Shown piece by piece: positions 1 to 9,900 of a DNA stretch of 64,000 nt (its first letter is position 1; every line of letters starts with the position of its first letter). This DNA is from Dipteris shenzhenensis. Lineage: Eukaryota; Polypodiophyta; Polypodiopsida; Gleicheniales. A program made the position numbers and the translations under genes. The notes beneath the pieces were generated by a model. That model searched no databases. It was not told where the DNA came from and was given only the letters and a program-made list of their open reading frames with translations. The stretch lies in NCBI GenBank assembly GCA_047967505.1, contig CM106541.1. One strand, given 5' to 3'.

Positions 1-52
1 CTCTCTCTCTCTTTCTCTCTCTCTCCCCCCCCCCCCCGCCCCCCCCCCCCAC
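1..52. repeat. (CT)n microsatellite passing into poly-C
   Basis: A CT dinucleotide run with one extra T passes into a C tract broken by a single G. It is cut by the window edge, so its full length is unknown. Many LINE 3' ends in this window finish in CT or CTTT runs, but no LINE tail is visible beside this one. Confidence 0.95.
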
Positions 53-389
53 CTGCAGAGAAAGGATAGTTGGAAGGACATTTCCACTTTGTAAAAGAGC
101 TCAACCTTCATGCAATCCATTAGATGCATGCTTTGGCTGACTCTTAGTCGTGCATACTATGGAAGACCATCGGAGCTGAATAGGAAACACATCTAGTTGC
201 CACATTAACTCCAAGGCTCACATGGTGGGATTTGGCTAGTTGCTCTATAACAGGAGGGTATGGTCTAATCACCAATCTGGTGTGTGCTCTTATAATCATG
301 TTGGTTTTGGATGGTAGATCTTAATGCAACTAATGTCACTGTCCCATAATATTTGCACCATTTTAAAATCTCTTAAGCAGGCCTCAAAA
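53..389. other. Intergenic or intronic DNA, no gene recognised
   Basis: No conserved frame, exon or repeat boundary was recognised. The 3'-terminal exon of the sterol glucosyltransferase, which should lie at lower coordinates than 5905 on the minus strand, was looked for here and not found. Confidence 0.5.
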
Positions 390-800
390 CTCCCTCTATC
401 CTGCTCCCTTATCACGAGGCTAACCAGGTCATTCACGAGGATCTCATACAGCTACACACATATGACCTGGCTAGCGCCTAGCAATCTTCCTAAGCTCAGC
501 TTCTACCAGAGAGCACTGCCTACAGATATTAGAGGATGTCTTCATCGACCTGCCAGGCTACAAATGGATCCACTTCCTAAGAATCTCGATTAGGAAGTTC
601 CGTGTTTCTTCCCGCCGATTATGTATTTAGACTGGACAGACTGACGGCATATCTAGAGAGGGCCACATCTGCACTCTATGCAAGCTACAGGAGGTTGAGT
701 CAGAGGATCACTTTGCTGCTTTCACATGTCCTGTGTACTATGAGATCTGAGGCCACCACCACTATCTTTTCAGAGATGGACTAAGACCGCTCTCCATAAT
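390..800 (+). pseudogene. LINE ORF2 C-terminal fragment
   Basis: Frames at 324-593 and then a shifted frame to about 760 match the C-terminal part of the other LINE copies here (compare 10834-11526). Visible landmarks are KLSFYQRALPT near 500 and a zinc-binding tail reading CTLCKLQEVESEDHF followed by CPVYYEI at about 670-752. That is the C-x2-C...H...C pattern found downstream of plant LINE reverse transcriptases. Frameshifts and stops show it is dead. No endonuclease or RT palm is present, so it is truncated on its 5' side. It lies on the plus strand, antisense to the sterol glucosyltransferase. Confidence 0.75.
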
Positions 801-1051
801 CTTGGTCCATCCAAAATAAAGACGGCTAGCGATCTTCACTCACGAGGCTATATGACACAGACCAATTACTAATTGACGGGCTGGAGCAGGAGTTGCTGGG
901 TGGTGAACTGATGTTGGAGGTACTGGGCAGTGAACTGGCACTCTATGACGACAAGCTGAAGCTGAGTTGTGAACTGGCGCTATAGAGCTGGAACTGTGCG
1001 GCAAGTTGAACGGTGAAAGGGAGCGACTAGAGCAGAAATTGGGCGGGGGGG

Positions 1052-1108
<57 letters not shown>

Positions 1109-1338
1109 AAATTAGGTAAAATTCCCACCACAACACAAACCCTAATAAGTTTCAGGGGACAAGAACAAGAACAACAACTAATGCTAAAGATTATGTACAT
1201 ATAAGAAAACAAATGAAACACCAATGCAAACAAGGAAAATCGTTATCATTATTTTTAAATTAGGTTTTAGACAAGGAAATTTAAATTAAACAAGTACCTA
1301 CGAGTAGATGAACTCCAAAAACAGAACCTACCTAAGAG
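801..1338. other. No gene; GA microsatellite inside
   Basis: A G-rich stretch around 880-1020 repeats the words gtgaactgg and gagctg, then a poly-G/(GA)n tract follows. The rest is AT-rich and shows no recognisable coding frame. Apparent ORFs here only read the GA repeat. Confidence 0.5.
1045..1105. repeat. poly-G followed by (GA)n
   Basis: Ten G residues run into about 25 GA units. On the minus strand this is a CT tract ending in poly-C, the same compound structure as at position 1. Confidence 0.95.
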
Positions 1339-2717
1339 CTAAGAGGGAAATGGGCTTTGAAGATCCCCACTATGCATTTTGATTGTACGTTCAAGGATTC
1401 TAAACATATCCAAAGCCGAAATTCTAAAGATATAATAACTATAAATTACGACAGATCGGAGTTTCTTCATTACTTTTCTTGTATAAAAGCCCTGCCTAAG
1501 AAGTAGGCTTAAATTATGAATTAATGCACTCTTACTTGTGCAAAGACGAGAGAACCTATAGAATTGGGAAGTAATCACTCGTGCAAACATCAATGTGAGG
1601 CATTCGTATCATATTCAAGATAGAATACTCAAGTTGTGTGGTTTATCATAAACATCGACTTCTAAACCTAAAGAAGATTGAGTAATGCTAAGATCCAAGA
1701 AACCACAATAGCTTCCACTAGCTGTACAATTAAGTTCAAAAAACTCTGGACTCTTGAGATAAATTCCTTTACCAGTACATAAAATCCTTAAGTTTGGAAT
1801 GTTCAGTCATCTATGAATCTCCTAACCTGAAGTTTATTAAGAACGATTGGTCAAGTCTCACAAGAGATCAATCGTTGCATAAACTCAAATTCATAAGTTA
1901 AAAGGTAGAAGTTTGCTAAGGAAACAACACAAATAGTGCCCATCAGAGTACCAATGCTTTGTTGAAATAAAGAGTCTCCTAGAGTTATGAAAAATTTATC
2001 TAGAAGAAGTTGAACCAATATAGGACATCTTCAGCATCTACAACATTTGTGCACCTTTTCTTTTCCAAATCAAGGTCTTTCTTTTAAGATTTCATCCAAC
2101 AAAAATCAAAATGCGAGGCTGGTTTTTCAACTTTTAAAACCTTGCATCTATCTTTTTTATATCTATAACTGAAAACTTGTGAAACAATCTTTCCTATTCG
2201 TGATTTCAAATCTTCCAAATCTAAATTAGTATAGAGTGTAGTTAATTCAAATGTTTCAAAAAAAAATGGAGTACTTCAAAACTTTAAGACTGGTATAACC
2301 CCCACTGAATCATCAAATCCAACTTAAATCTACTCTAACATCAGTCTCTCTTAATAAGTTTTTCCATAGTTTCATGGACAATTGGTAATATGTCCTTGAA
2401 GCAATAACTCATTTCACTTAGAGAAGCCTTACAAAATCCAACTTAAATCTACTCGAACATCAGCCTCTCTTAATCAATTTCTCCATAGTTTCATGGACAA
2501 TTGGTAATATGGCCTTGAAGCAATAATTCAAACCATTAAGAGAAGTCTTACAAGCCCCTACAATGAATCTAGGTTTCTTAGGATTTTTATGAAAATTTAA
2601 AGAAAAGGAAGACTTGGGTTGCAAAGACTTGCAAAAGTTTTGATGTTTCAAAAGAGGTATAGAACAACTAGCATACCTCTTTGCTGTAGTGTCAACCTGT
2701 CCTAGTAGAGATAGCAA
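1339..2717 (-). pseudogene. Penelope-like element reverse transcriptase, decayed
   Basis: Reading the minus strand downward gives the ordered motifs of a Penelope-like RT, split by stops and frameshifts. At 2717-2460 lies the fingers motif FHKNPKKPRFIVGACK (family pattern K-x-HKNP-x3-R-x-I). At about 2012-1850 lies LLLDKFFITLGDSLFQQSIG, then TLMG and LANFYLLTYEFEFMQ, the Q-x2-G-x2-MG...LAN-x-YL-x2-YE block. At about 1820-1803 is the catalytic RRFIDD, followed at once by a stop. At 1593-1339 lies ITSQFYRFSRLCTS and LLLRQGFYTRKVMKKLR, the thumb region. No GIY-YIG endonuclease was recognised. An internal 119-bp duplication lies at 2315-2552. LINE, LTR and group II RTs lack this motif set. The family call is from memory of motifs, not a search. 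Confidence 0.72.
2315..2552. repeat. 119-bp tandem duplication in the Penelope-like RT
   Basis: Two adjacent copies start at 2315 and 2434. Each contains aaatccaacttaaatctact and then catagtttcatggacaattg, with scattered substitutions. The duplication lies inside the decayed RT and breaks its frame. Confidence 0.85.
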
Positions 2718-3724
2718 ATAAAACTTTTTACAGCTAAAGACAATTATTTGAGTATTTCTCTACATAAGAAATCCCAAAGTTTTGCTAGAATTTACGCAAG
2801 GATATCTCATCATCTGAAGAGAGCGTGCTACAACTATCAATGGTGGGAACCAAAGGAACTTCTCTTAGTTTTGAAGCAACTAAATTCAAAACTATCGATT
2901 TCCAATGTGATAAGAGACCTTGGACCAATAAAGAATTTTATGACACCATAGCCTAGCTACGCCTTTTAGGCTACCTAACTGCCATCATGTAACCGACACA
3001 GACAAAATACACAACTTTCTTCAACTCACAAGTATGGTGCCCGGTACAATTGCTTCATTTCTCAATGTCCCTTTTTATATAGCTTGTGGTAGACACCTAC
3101 TTGTGACTTGCTTGTCATAGACTCTACCTTCCTCGATACTTTTAAATAAGTAACACAGCCAAGCATGCGCACATTGACAAGGTGTATTAACACCTTTTCA
3201 AAAGCTACATGGAAAACTAAATATAGTGCAACAAAGTTACATAACCTTAGCAACCCCCCCCCCCCCCCCCAAAAAAAAAAAAGACACACACACGCGCAGG
3301 CCCGCGCGCACACACCTTTGTCTTTTTCTTTTTTGGGGTGAAATCTTTGATTGCTTTATATTACAATGTAGCTAGCCAGAAAAAAACTGGTAAGCGGAAA
3401 TAGTACATCAAGCAAAGATGTTCATTTAGGACAAATATACATCCTAATCTATGCAGTGAGTTTGCTAACAATCGAAGAGCGATTGTTGCAAGGAATGACG
3501 GAAAAAGACAAAAGTAAAAAATACACACACACTTTTTTTTAAAAAGTGAAATCTTTATATTTCTGTGTGGGAAACCTCAAAAGAGGTAAAAACCCACCAA
3601 CAAGTACAAGAAAAAAGTTTTTACAAGTAAAACCTCAGAGCAAAAGTCATGAGGTAGCCAAGTAAAAAGTTACATATCAAGCTGGAGGAGAGTCAAACAC
3701 AGCATCCTCCAGCTTCAAATTGTT
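2718..3724. other. No gene recognised; homopolymer tract inside
   Basis: The stretch 2720-2950 may be the 5' continuation of the Penelope-like element on the minus strand; one frame reads ASKLREVPLVPTIDSC, but I cannot assign a domain. A C18/A12 tract lies at 3253-3282. The remainder is AT-rich and non-coding. Confidence 0.4.
3253..3300. repeat. C18-A12 homopolymer junction with CA/CG repeats
   Basis: A run of C passes directly into a run of A, then CA and CG dinucleotides. On the minus strand it reads T12G18. A similar C-to-A junction lies at 15152-15176. Confidence 0.9.
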
Positions 3725-5484
3725 CTAGTGTAAAAACTGATGCAGTGATGAAACCACACCATCAATAAAAACAAGCTGTTTTTTGCCCTTGTGATTCTTC
3801 TTGATATAGGCTGGTACCCGAAATTTTTGAATCACAGGGTCAAAAACCTGTTGTAACATGGGATGAAAAGATTCCAGTAAAAAAGGTACTTCTGCATCCC
3901 TGACAGAAGAAGACTCTGACACAGGCATCAAAGGCAGAGAAGCTAAATCAACATCCGTATCTTCCGATGAAAAAGCTGCATCTGATGAAGCAGGGTTCAG
4001 CATTTGAGCTTCATTCGGAGGATCAATCTGAGTAAGAGCAGGGGCAGTATCCTGAGAGAGAGCATGCATGTCATCCTGTAAATTGCCCTCTGCAAGGGGT
4101 ACATCCATATCCTGAGTAGAAGAAAACTAATGGTGCTCAACAGGGTGCAATCCTGAGCTTCTTCAGCAAGAGGAAGATTTGCCTGTGATTTATCAACCTT
4201 CCTCCAGTAGTGCTTCGAAGCAATAGAGGGCTTCGCCAAAGAAGCCATAGCAGAAACCGGAGGAGAAGGTCGAGTAACCTTGATAGTTGAAGAAGGAGCA
4301 CGTGGTATGGGCTTGGATATAGAAGGGCAGGCACGTGCAAAATGACCAACCTGTCGGCACCGATAACATCCAATGGGGAAAGATGCAAAATGGAGCTTGA
4401 TACGCATCGGATGAGCAAATCCCAAATCAAGATCCAAAGTAGATGGCATGGGCTGCGTCATATCCCACAAGATGCAAAGACGAACATCACGGAAGGCTTG
4501 CAAGAACTCCTGTCTCGGAATATGGAGAGGCCTTCCCAAAAAAGCTGCAAGAGTTGGAAGATGTTGAAAAAGAGGCACAGGCAACGCTTTGAGAGTTATC
4601 CAAACCGGACAGTGAGTCAAAAGTGTCGCAGAAGGATCGAAAAGTGGATCCCAGGGCATAACATAGGCGAAGAAACCTGCTCCAGGAACGCCAGCATCAT
4701 TGACAAGGCACTCTACCACCTCAGTCGAAGTGCATTGGGCATAGTAAAATCCTTTGCCTAGAAAGACAAAGGAAGAAATACAATCCAGACCCACTGCAAC
4801 ATCAGCCCAATGACGGAGCTGAGCTAAAGATAAAACCCTGCCCATGAAGTATAGGCAGACTCCAAATTGCTGAGCCTGTCGAAGACCAGAGACCAAAAGG
4901 CCAGAATCCAAGGAACAAACAAGTGGGAAACTCAATGAAGGAACTTCTGTAACAGAGGCAGAGCACAATTGGCGAAGAAGATCCACCTGGAGAGAAGAAG
5001 GGCCATCAGAATTATCCAGCTTTGCCGATTTGATGAAAGGGGAGGCAGGCAGACCACCATGCTTTCGCCGAAGGAACACACGAGTAGGAGCAAAGGCAGA
5101 AGGAGGTGCCGAGGCCGAGAAAACAAAAGAGAGAGGGGGCTGCGCAGGGGATTGTATAGGTTGTACTGTCTGCCGTACAGACTGTACGGTCGATCGTACA
5201 GCCTGTACGAAAGTCCGTACAGCAGGAATGGAGGGTTGTACGGGGGGGTCCAGAGGTCACGGGAAGAGTACGAGAGACTGCGCAGGAGATTGTACAGGCG
5301 GTGGTACGGAAGGCAGCAGCCTGCACGTCAACAGTACGGAAAACCGTACAACTGACGGTAGCTGTACGGACGACAGAGGAACCAGCAAGGTCTGGGATTG
5401 TACGGACGACGATGGTACAGACGAGGATGGTACGGACGGCGATGGTACGGACGGAGACAGGGAGGGAGAGAAGGAGGGCTCCAT
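3725..5484 (-). pseudogene. DUF4283/zinc-knuckle protein, LINE ORF1-like, decayed
   Basis: Frame 5484-5257 starts MEPSFSPSLSPSVPS and is a Ser/Pro/Val/Gln-rich leader. After one in-frame stop at 5257-5259 the same frame stays open to 3997. This body resembles the DUF4283 nucleic-acid-binding fold (AQLRHWADVAVGLD, FVFLGKGFYYAQC, VWITLKALPVPLF, AAFLGRPLHI) and ends in a CCHC knuckle, CYRCRQVGHFARAC, near 4345. A frameshift near 4110-4140 moves the acidic C-terminal part (PPNEAQMLNPASSDAAF) into the frame ending at 3725. DUF4283 plus CCHC is typical of plant LINE ORF1 or retro-derived proteins; no endonuclease or RT follows, so this is an orphan or truncated copy. The leader encodes repeated VQS/VRT words from GTACGG-rich DNA. 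Confidence 0.75.
5155..5460. repeat. GTACGG/CCGTAC-rich degenerate repeat
   Basis: The hexamer GTACGG and its complement recur every 10-25 bases, partly as CCGTAC...GTACGG palindromes. The tract forms the 5' coding part of the DUF4283 pseudogene. This is why several frames on both strands look open here. Confidence 0.85.
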
Positions 5485-5512
5485 CGCTCCTCACCCACTC
5501 ACACCTTTCTGA

Positions 5513-5535
5513 AACACCTCCTCACGGGAGGTGTT
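5513..5535. other. Perfect 9-bp hairpin upstream of the DUF4283 start
   Basis: Arms AACACCTCC (5513-5521) and GGAGGTGTT (5527-5535) are perfect inverted repeats around a 5-base loop. The hairpin sits 29 bases before the minus-strand ATG at 5484, so it would lie in the 5' leader of that transcript. Its function is unknown. Confidence 0.7.
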
Positions 5536-5904
5536 TTAATAAGACAAAGCCCTAGCTCCCTTCGCAATCACACACCCAATCACCCCATACCTACATAAAC
5601 ACACCCATCTAACCCCATCACCCCCCCAAGGCCCATTGCACACATAAAGACGTATTGAGCAATTTTTGAAGTTGACAGTTCCCAACTTGCAAATAACTCA
5701 TAGACTAATACAAGTATCAGCACATCTTGCTTACAACTAACTTGCCAATAACTCATAGACTATTACAAGTATCAGCACATCTTGCTTACTCCACAACACA
5801 TCTTTAAGCATAGCAACCTTTAAATTTCCATAGAAAGAAAGAAAGATGAGAATAGAGGAGAATCGATAGTTAACAGAGCCTGATAAATGGACTGAAAATC
5901 CTAC
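5536..5904. other. Intron or flank after exon 8, no gene recognised
   Basis: On the minus strand this follows the GT donor at 5903-5904 of the last recognised glucosyltransferase exon. It holds a short direct repeat: 'aactcatagactaatacaag' at about 5694 recurs with one change at about 5751. Confidence 0.6.
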
Positions 5905-6054
5905 CTCGGGGTCAATCATGTATTGAATTGCATGCACAAGCTTATCCAATGAAAATTGCTCCACCGGGATTGGAGCTGGACCCACACCTTTTGCATGCAC
6001 TCGATCACCCCAAAAAGGTTGGTCCCCGAAGAAGGGGACGATGGTTGTGGGACA
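5905..6054 (-). CDS. UGT80: Sterol glucosyltransferase exon 8
   Basis: 150 bases after acceptor ACAG. Encodes [39 protein letters not shown] and [11 protein letters not shown], ending in phase 0 at donor GTAGGA. At least one further exon (the family's AKAM-ED-GV..A helix) is expected at lower coordinates. Confidence 0.95.
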
Positions 6055-6865
6055 CTGTATCACATGAAGTTAAAGATTATTCACAATATTTGGAATGCAG
6101 CAACACTCAAGCTTGTTAGAGACTTGGGGGAGGGGAGGCTGTAGCTAACTAGAAATAGAAAACAATATTAGCCTCTCAAAATCATTCCTCCTCGTCCCTC
6201 TCAAGAAAACAAAATCAAAAAACCTGTATATCCTAAGAAAATAAAGGGGCCTACTAGGTGCAAGGAATTATCGCAGCATGTGAAAATGTAGAAGCATTCT
6301 TAAACAAGACAACATAACCTGCATATTGATGCTCCTTTTAACTTGGCCTACTGAAATGCAATTCCACAAGTGATTACTGAAGTGCCATCCCTAAGTTGAG
6401 AAGCATGCCTTATCATGTTCTATACCTGCAAGCCTTGCTATAGTTATGGCCCGTGGGTGGTATATTTGACTCCATTTCAAGTTATGCTCGGTTTTAGAAG
6501 CTTGCACACCAAGACAAATCATTCTTCTATTGGGTTTTCATGATGCATAGAACACATCTTATTCAACAAACATTACCAACATTACCCCTAAAAGCTGGAG
6601 ATCTCACTAGGAGGTAAGTAAAGATACTAAAGTGTGCCACACACATTTAGGATTGCCCTATCACATCATCGGTAGCAATTCAAGTTTTTCAACTAGTCAC
6701 TTGCACTTGATTGCCAATGTTCACATCCACCATCACATATGAACTACACGTAAAGCCCTTAGGTGGTAAACAAGATAGCTATCATGGGGCATTTCATCAT
6801 CACAAACACATGAAAATAAGTTTGTGAGCCGCATAGGCCTGCGAGGCCTTCCACAGACATTAACA

Positions 6866-6900
<35 letters not shown>

Positions 6901-9900
6901 GCGCACGTGCGTGTGCACATGTGTGCGTGTGTGTGCGTGGAAAGGGTATGAGGACTATAAAAACAATTTGAAAAATCTGCTGGATCAGCCAGCCCAAAAG
7001 TTAGGAAGCTAATTGAAAGAGCCCTTGGAACGCCACAACCAAGTACTAGGTCTAGCACACAAGCTAGCCCAACAAGTACTCGCTACATAGCAAGGTTTGT
7101 AATATTTTTCTTTCATTGAATGTAAGGGAATCACTATCATTTGATAGTGCCCTAGATCTTGAAGGGTCTCACGTGGACTTTCATAGAATCATATCCCTCT
7201 CTCTCTCTCTCTCTGCCTCATAGAGCTCAGGCACACGCCATACCAGAGGACAGAGACCAAGAGGAGCACGAGGACGGCAGAGCCACACAGGACACATGCC
7301 TCCACCATGTGGATGTACATATGAGATGGTTTGTAGATGCCGCAGGATCTTGTTACATAGGGGACGTACTCGCCGCTTCATCTCCAGACGATCCAGGATG
7401 ATGGCAGCATTTCGGAGGAGACTTACTCATGGAGATCTCGCCCCACCAGCCGCTCACCTCACCTTTGCCCAGATTTGTACTCTCATAGCAGGAGGCAGAG
7501 TCGATGGACAGGATTTCCAGTATTATTTTGGTTCTCAGACTCCGTGACACCTGGACTTGTATCTTTGCATTGGCATATTGTGCTCATCCCCCCCATTTTG
7601 CACCCGGGGGCGGTTTCCTTGCATCTAGTTTACTCTGTATTTAGGCTCAGATTTGACATTATGTACTTTCACTTGCATTATATTGCGTAGCACTTAGATG
7701 ATATTCGACGATGCCTCTTCTTTGGGGCACGTTGATTTTGTGCTATCTTGTATGCAGAGTTCTTGATGTCCCATGGGCCCATTTTGGCCTCTAGTGGACA
7801 ATAATACACTTTCTTTCTTTCTTTCTTTCTCTCTCTCTCTCTCTCTCTCTGCTCCAAGAGTTTCTCTCCTATGAGGGAGGGACTGAAAAAAGTTAATGGA
7901 GGCCTCAAAATCATCATTCTCCACCTCCATCATTCTCTCCACCCTCCCTTACCTCCATATCCATCACTATCCCACACCCCACCCCCTTTCTCTTCCCCTT
8001 ATCTTCAGGCAGGGGGGGATTCTCCTCCTAGGTGAATTCAATGCTCATACGGGGAGTAGACATGTTGGGCTGCTTGACTTTGGAGCTAACCCCCTAAGAG
8101 AATCCAGCGAAACTTGGGATACCAAGGCACTCGGAGGATGCACCACAGGTCATAGGATATGGCCAACACTTACTAGAGATGGGAACACTGCATGATTTAA
8201 TCATATAATAGATGGGAGCACTGCATGATTTAATCACATAACAGATAGCCATTATCCAGAGGGCTCACATGTTTTCCACATGGGAGGGGTACGAGTACAG
8301 TGCAGCATGTCTCAAACACTCTGGTATCAGTAGTTTAGGACTCCGCCGCTAGATCTTTCCCTACGACTTGATTCATAGCATGGCCCCAACTGGGAAGATG
8401 CTCCTGACCCCATGGATTGATGATGAGTGCCGCGAGATGAGATCTCACCTCACACGTTTGGGACACCATACAATGCTGAGGCACAACGGATATCACGGCG
8501 CTTGACACACCGTAAGAGAGAAGCTTTCCTCGTACATAGGATGATGAAATAATCGTTCCTTTTCAAGGAGGGAATCCGACTATTGGGTGGGGACACGTAC
8601 GTGACATCACTCTATGACATCCCGATCCAGCTACCACCCAATATGTCGTCTCTGTCCAGGCCCACTACATCCATCCTATTCACGGCACAGAATTTGCAAG
8701 CTGCACCATACGGTCTCCACAACCGGAGAGCCCAAGACCATGAGGGGCTACGGACTGAGCACTTTACATGGGCAAGAGGTTTTGGCTCCAATCTTGGCAC
8801 AGATGTTCAACCATGCCGTATGCCACAGCTTCCCCCCTACTTGGAGTACCACACCATTGTGCCAATACACAAAGAAGAGGACCCCATGGACACGGGGAAC
8901 TACCGTACCCTCATGATTGACCACACTGGCCAAGATCTATGGGTCGGTACTAGAGAGAGAGATCAGCTATCACACTAAGACACATGGGCAGCAGGCTTAG
9001 GGACAGGCTGATTTCCAAAGGCAGCATTCCCATCTTGACCATATATTCACTTTAAGGACCAAGAGAGATCGAGATCCCAAAAAGTCTACACATGCTTTGT
9101 CAACTTTCGGAAGGCCTTTGACATAGTCCCACGAGCCCGCATGATTAGGAGACTCCAAGAGATGCAGATCCCAGGGTTGAGGACTTCGCAAACTTACGTC
9201 GCACGTAATGCTTCTTGTACCTAGTTTGGTCTGCCGAAAGTCTTTTCTCTACTCTCCTCAAGTATCTCCTAGTTCTCTCACTAGCTCCTTCAAATGTTTC
9301 AGAACTACTCGGCATAAGACCTCTCTCTAGGACCCTAGATCACCACTTCACTCGTGCTAATCAACACCAACAGTGTCCCACCGTGATCGCCATAAACTGT
9401 CCGGGGGGGGGGTTTTCCTAACACTTCTGGAAGTATTACCGGAGGCCTAGGGCCACTGGTGCGAGAAGCGAGTAAGACGTGCCATAAGTGTCACTGATGG
9501 TACGTAGGCAAGTGCTTGTCGATGGTGTCAACTATGTGCAAGCGGTACAAGTGCTGAAGTGATGTGAGCAAGAAGAAGACCAAAGCGGAACAACATCATG
9601 AAAGCCAACCCTCGACATGAACAGCAAAGAACTTCAACCACATGACACAGGTCCGTTGTACCAGGTGAAGGGAGGAGGAGGGGAGGAGAACACAACGGAA
9701 AGAGATTTTAGAGTAGCGAGCAGAGATGGGGAGTAGCATAACTCATTAGAAAGCAAGATGACTGATACACCCCCAGAAGATACACACGAGGCGAGCTCTT
9801 GACTCTAGCCTCTCCTTCACTCACGCCTCTCGCCCCTGCCAGAATGTCCCTCTCCCTTTTCCCTTTCCCCCTCTTCACCTTCTCCTCCTCTGCTCCACCC

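Noticed and set aside
2748-2951. 67-codon plus ORF as a small gene or exon
   Set aside because: No recognised family, and it lies beside the minus-strand Penelope-like RT, of which it is probably an antisense shadow.
3725-5079. Host zinc-knuckle gene such as a splicing or RNA-binding factor
   Set aside because: DUF4283-type body, frameshift, stop and repeat-coded leader fit a decayed retroelement ORF better.
5012-5512. 160-codon ORFs on both strands
   Set aside because: Both arise from GTACGG repeats; only the frame continuing into the DUF4283 body is supported.
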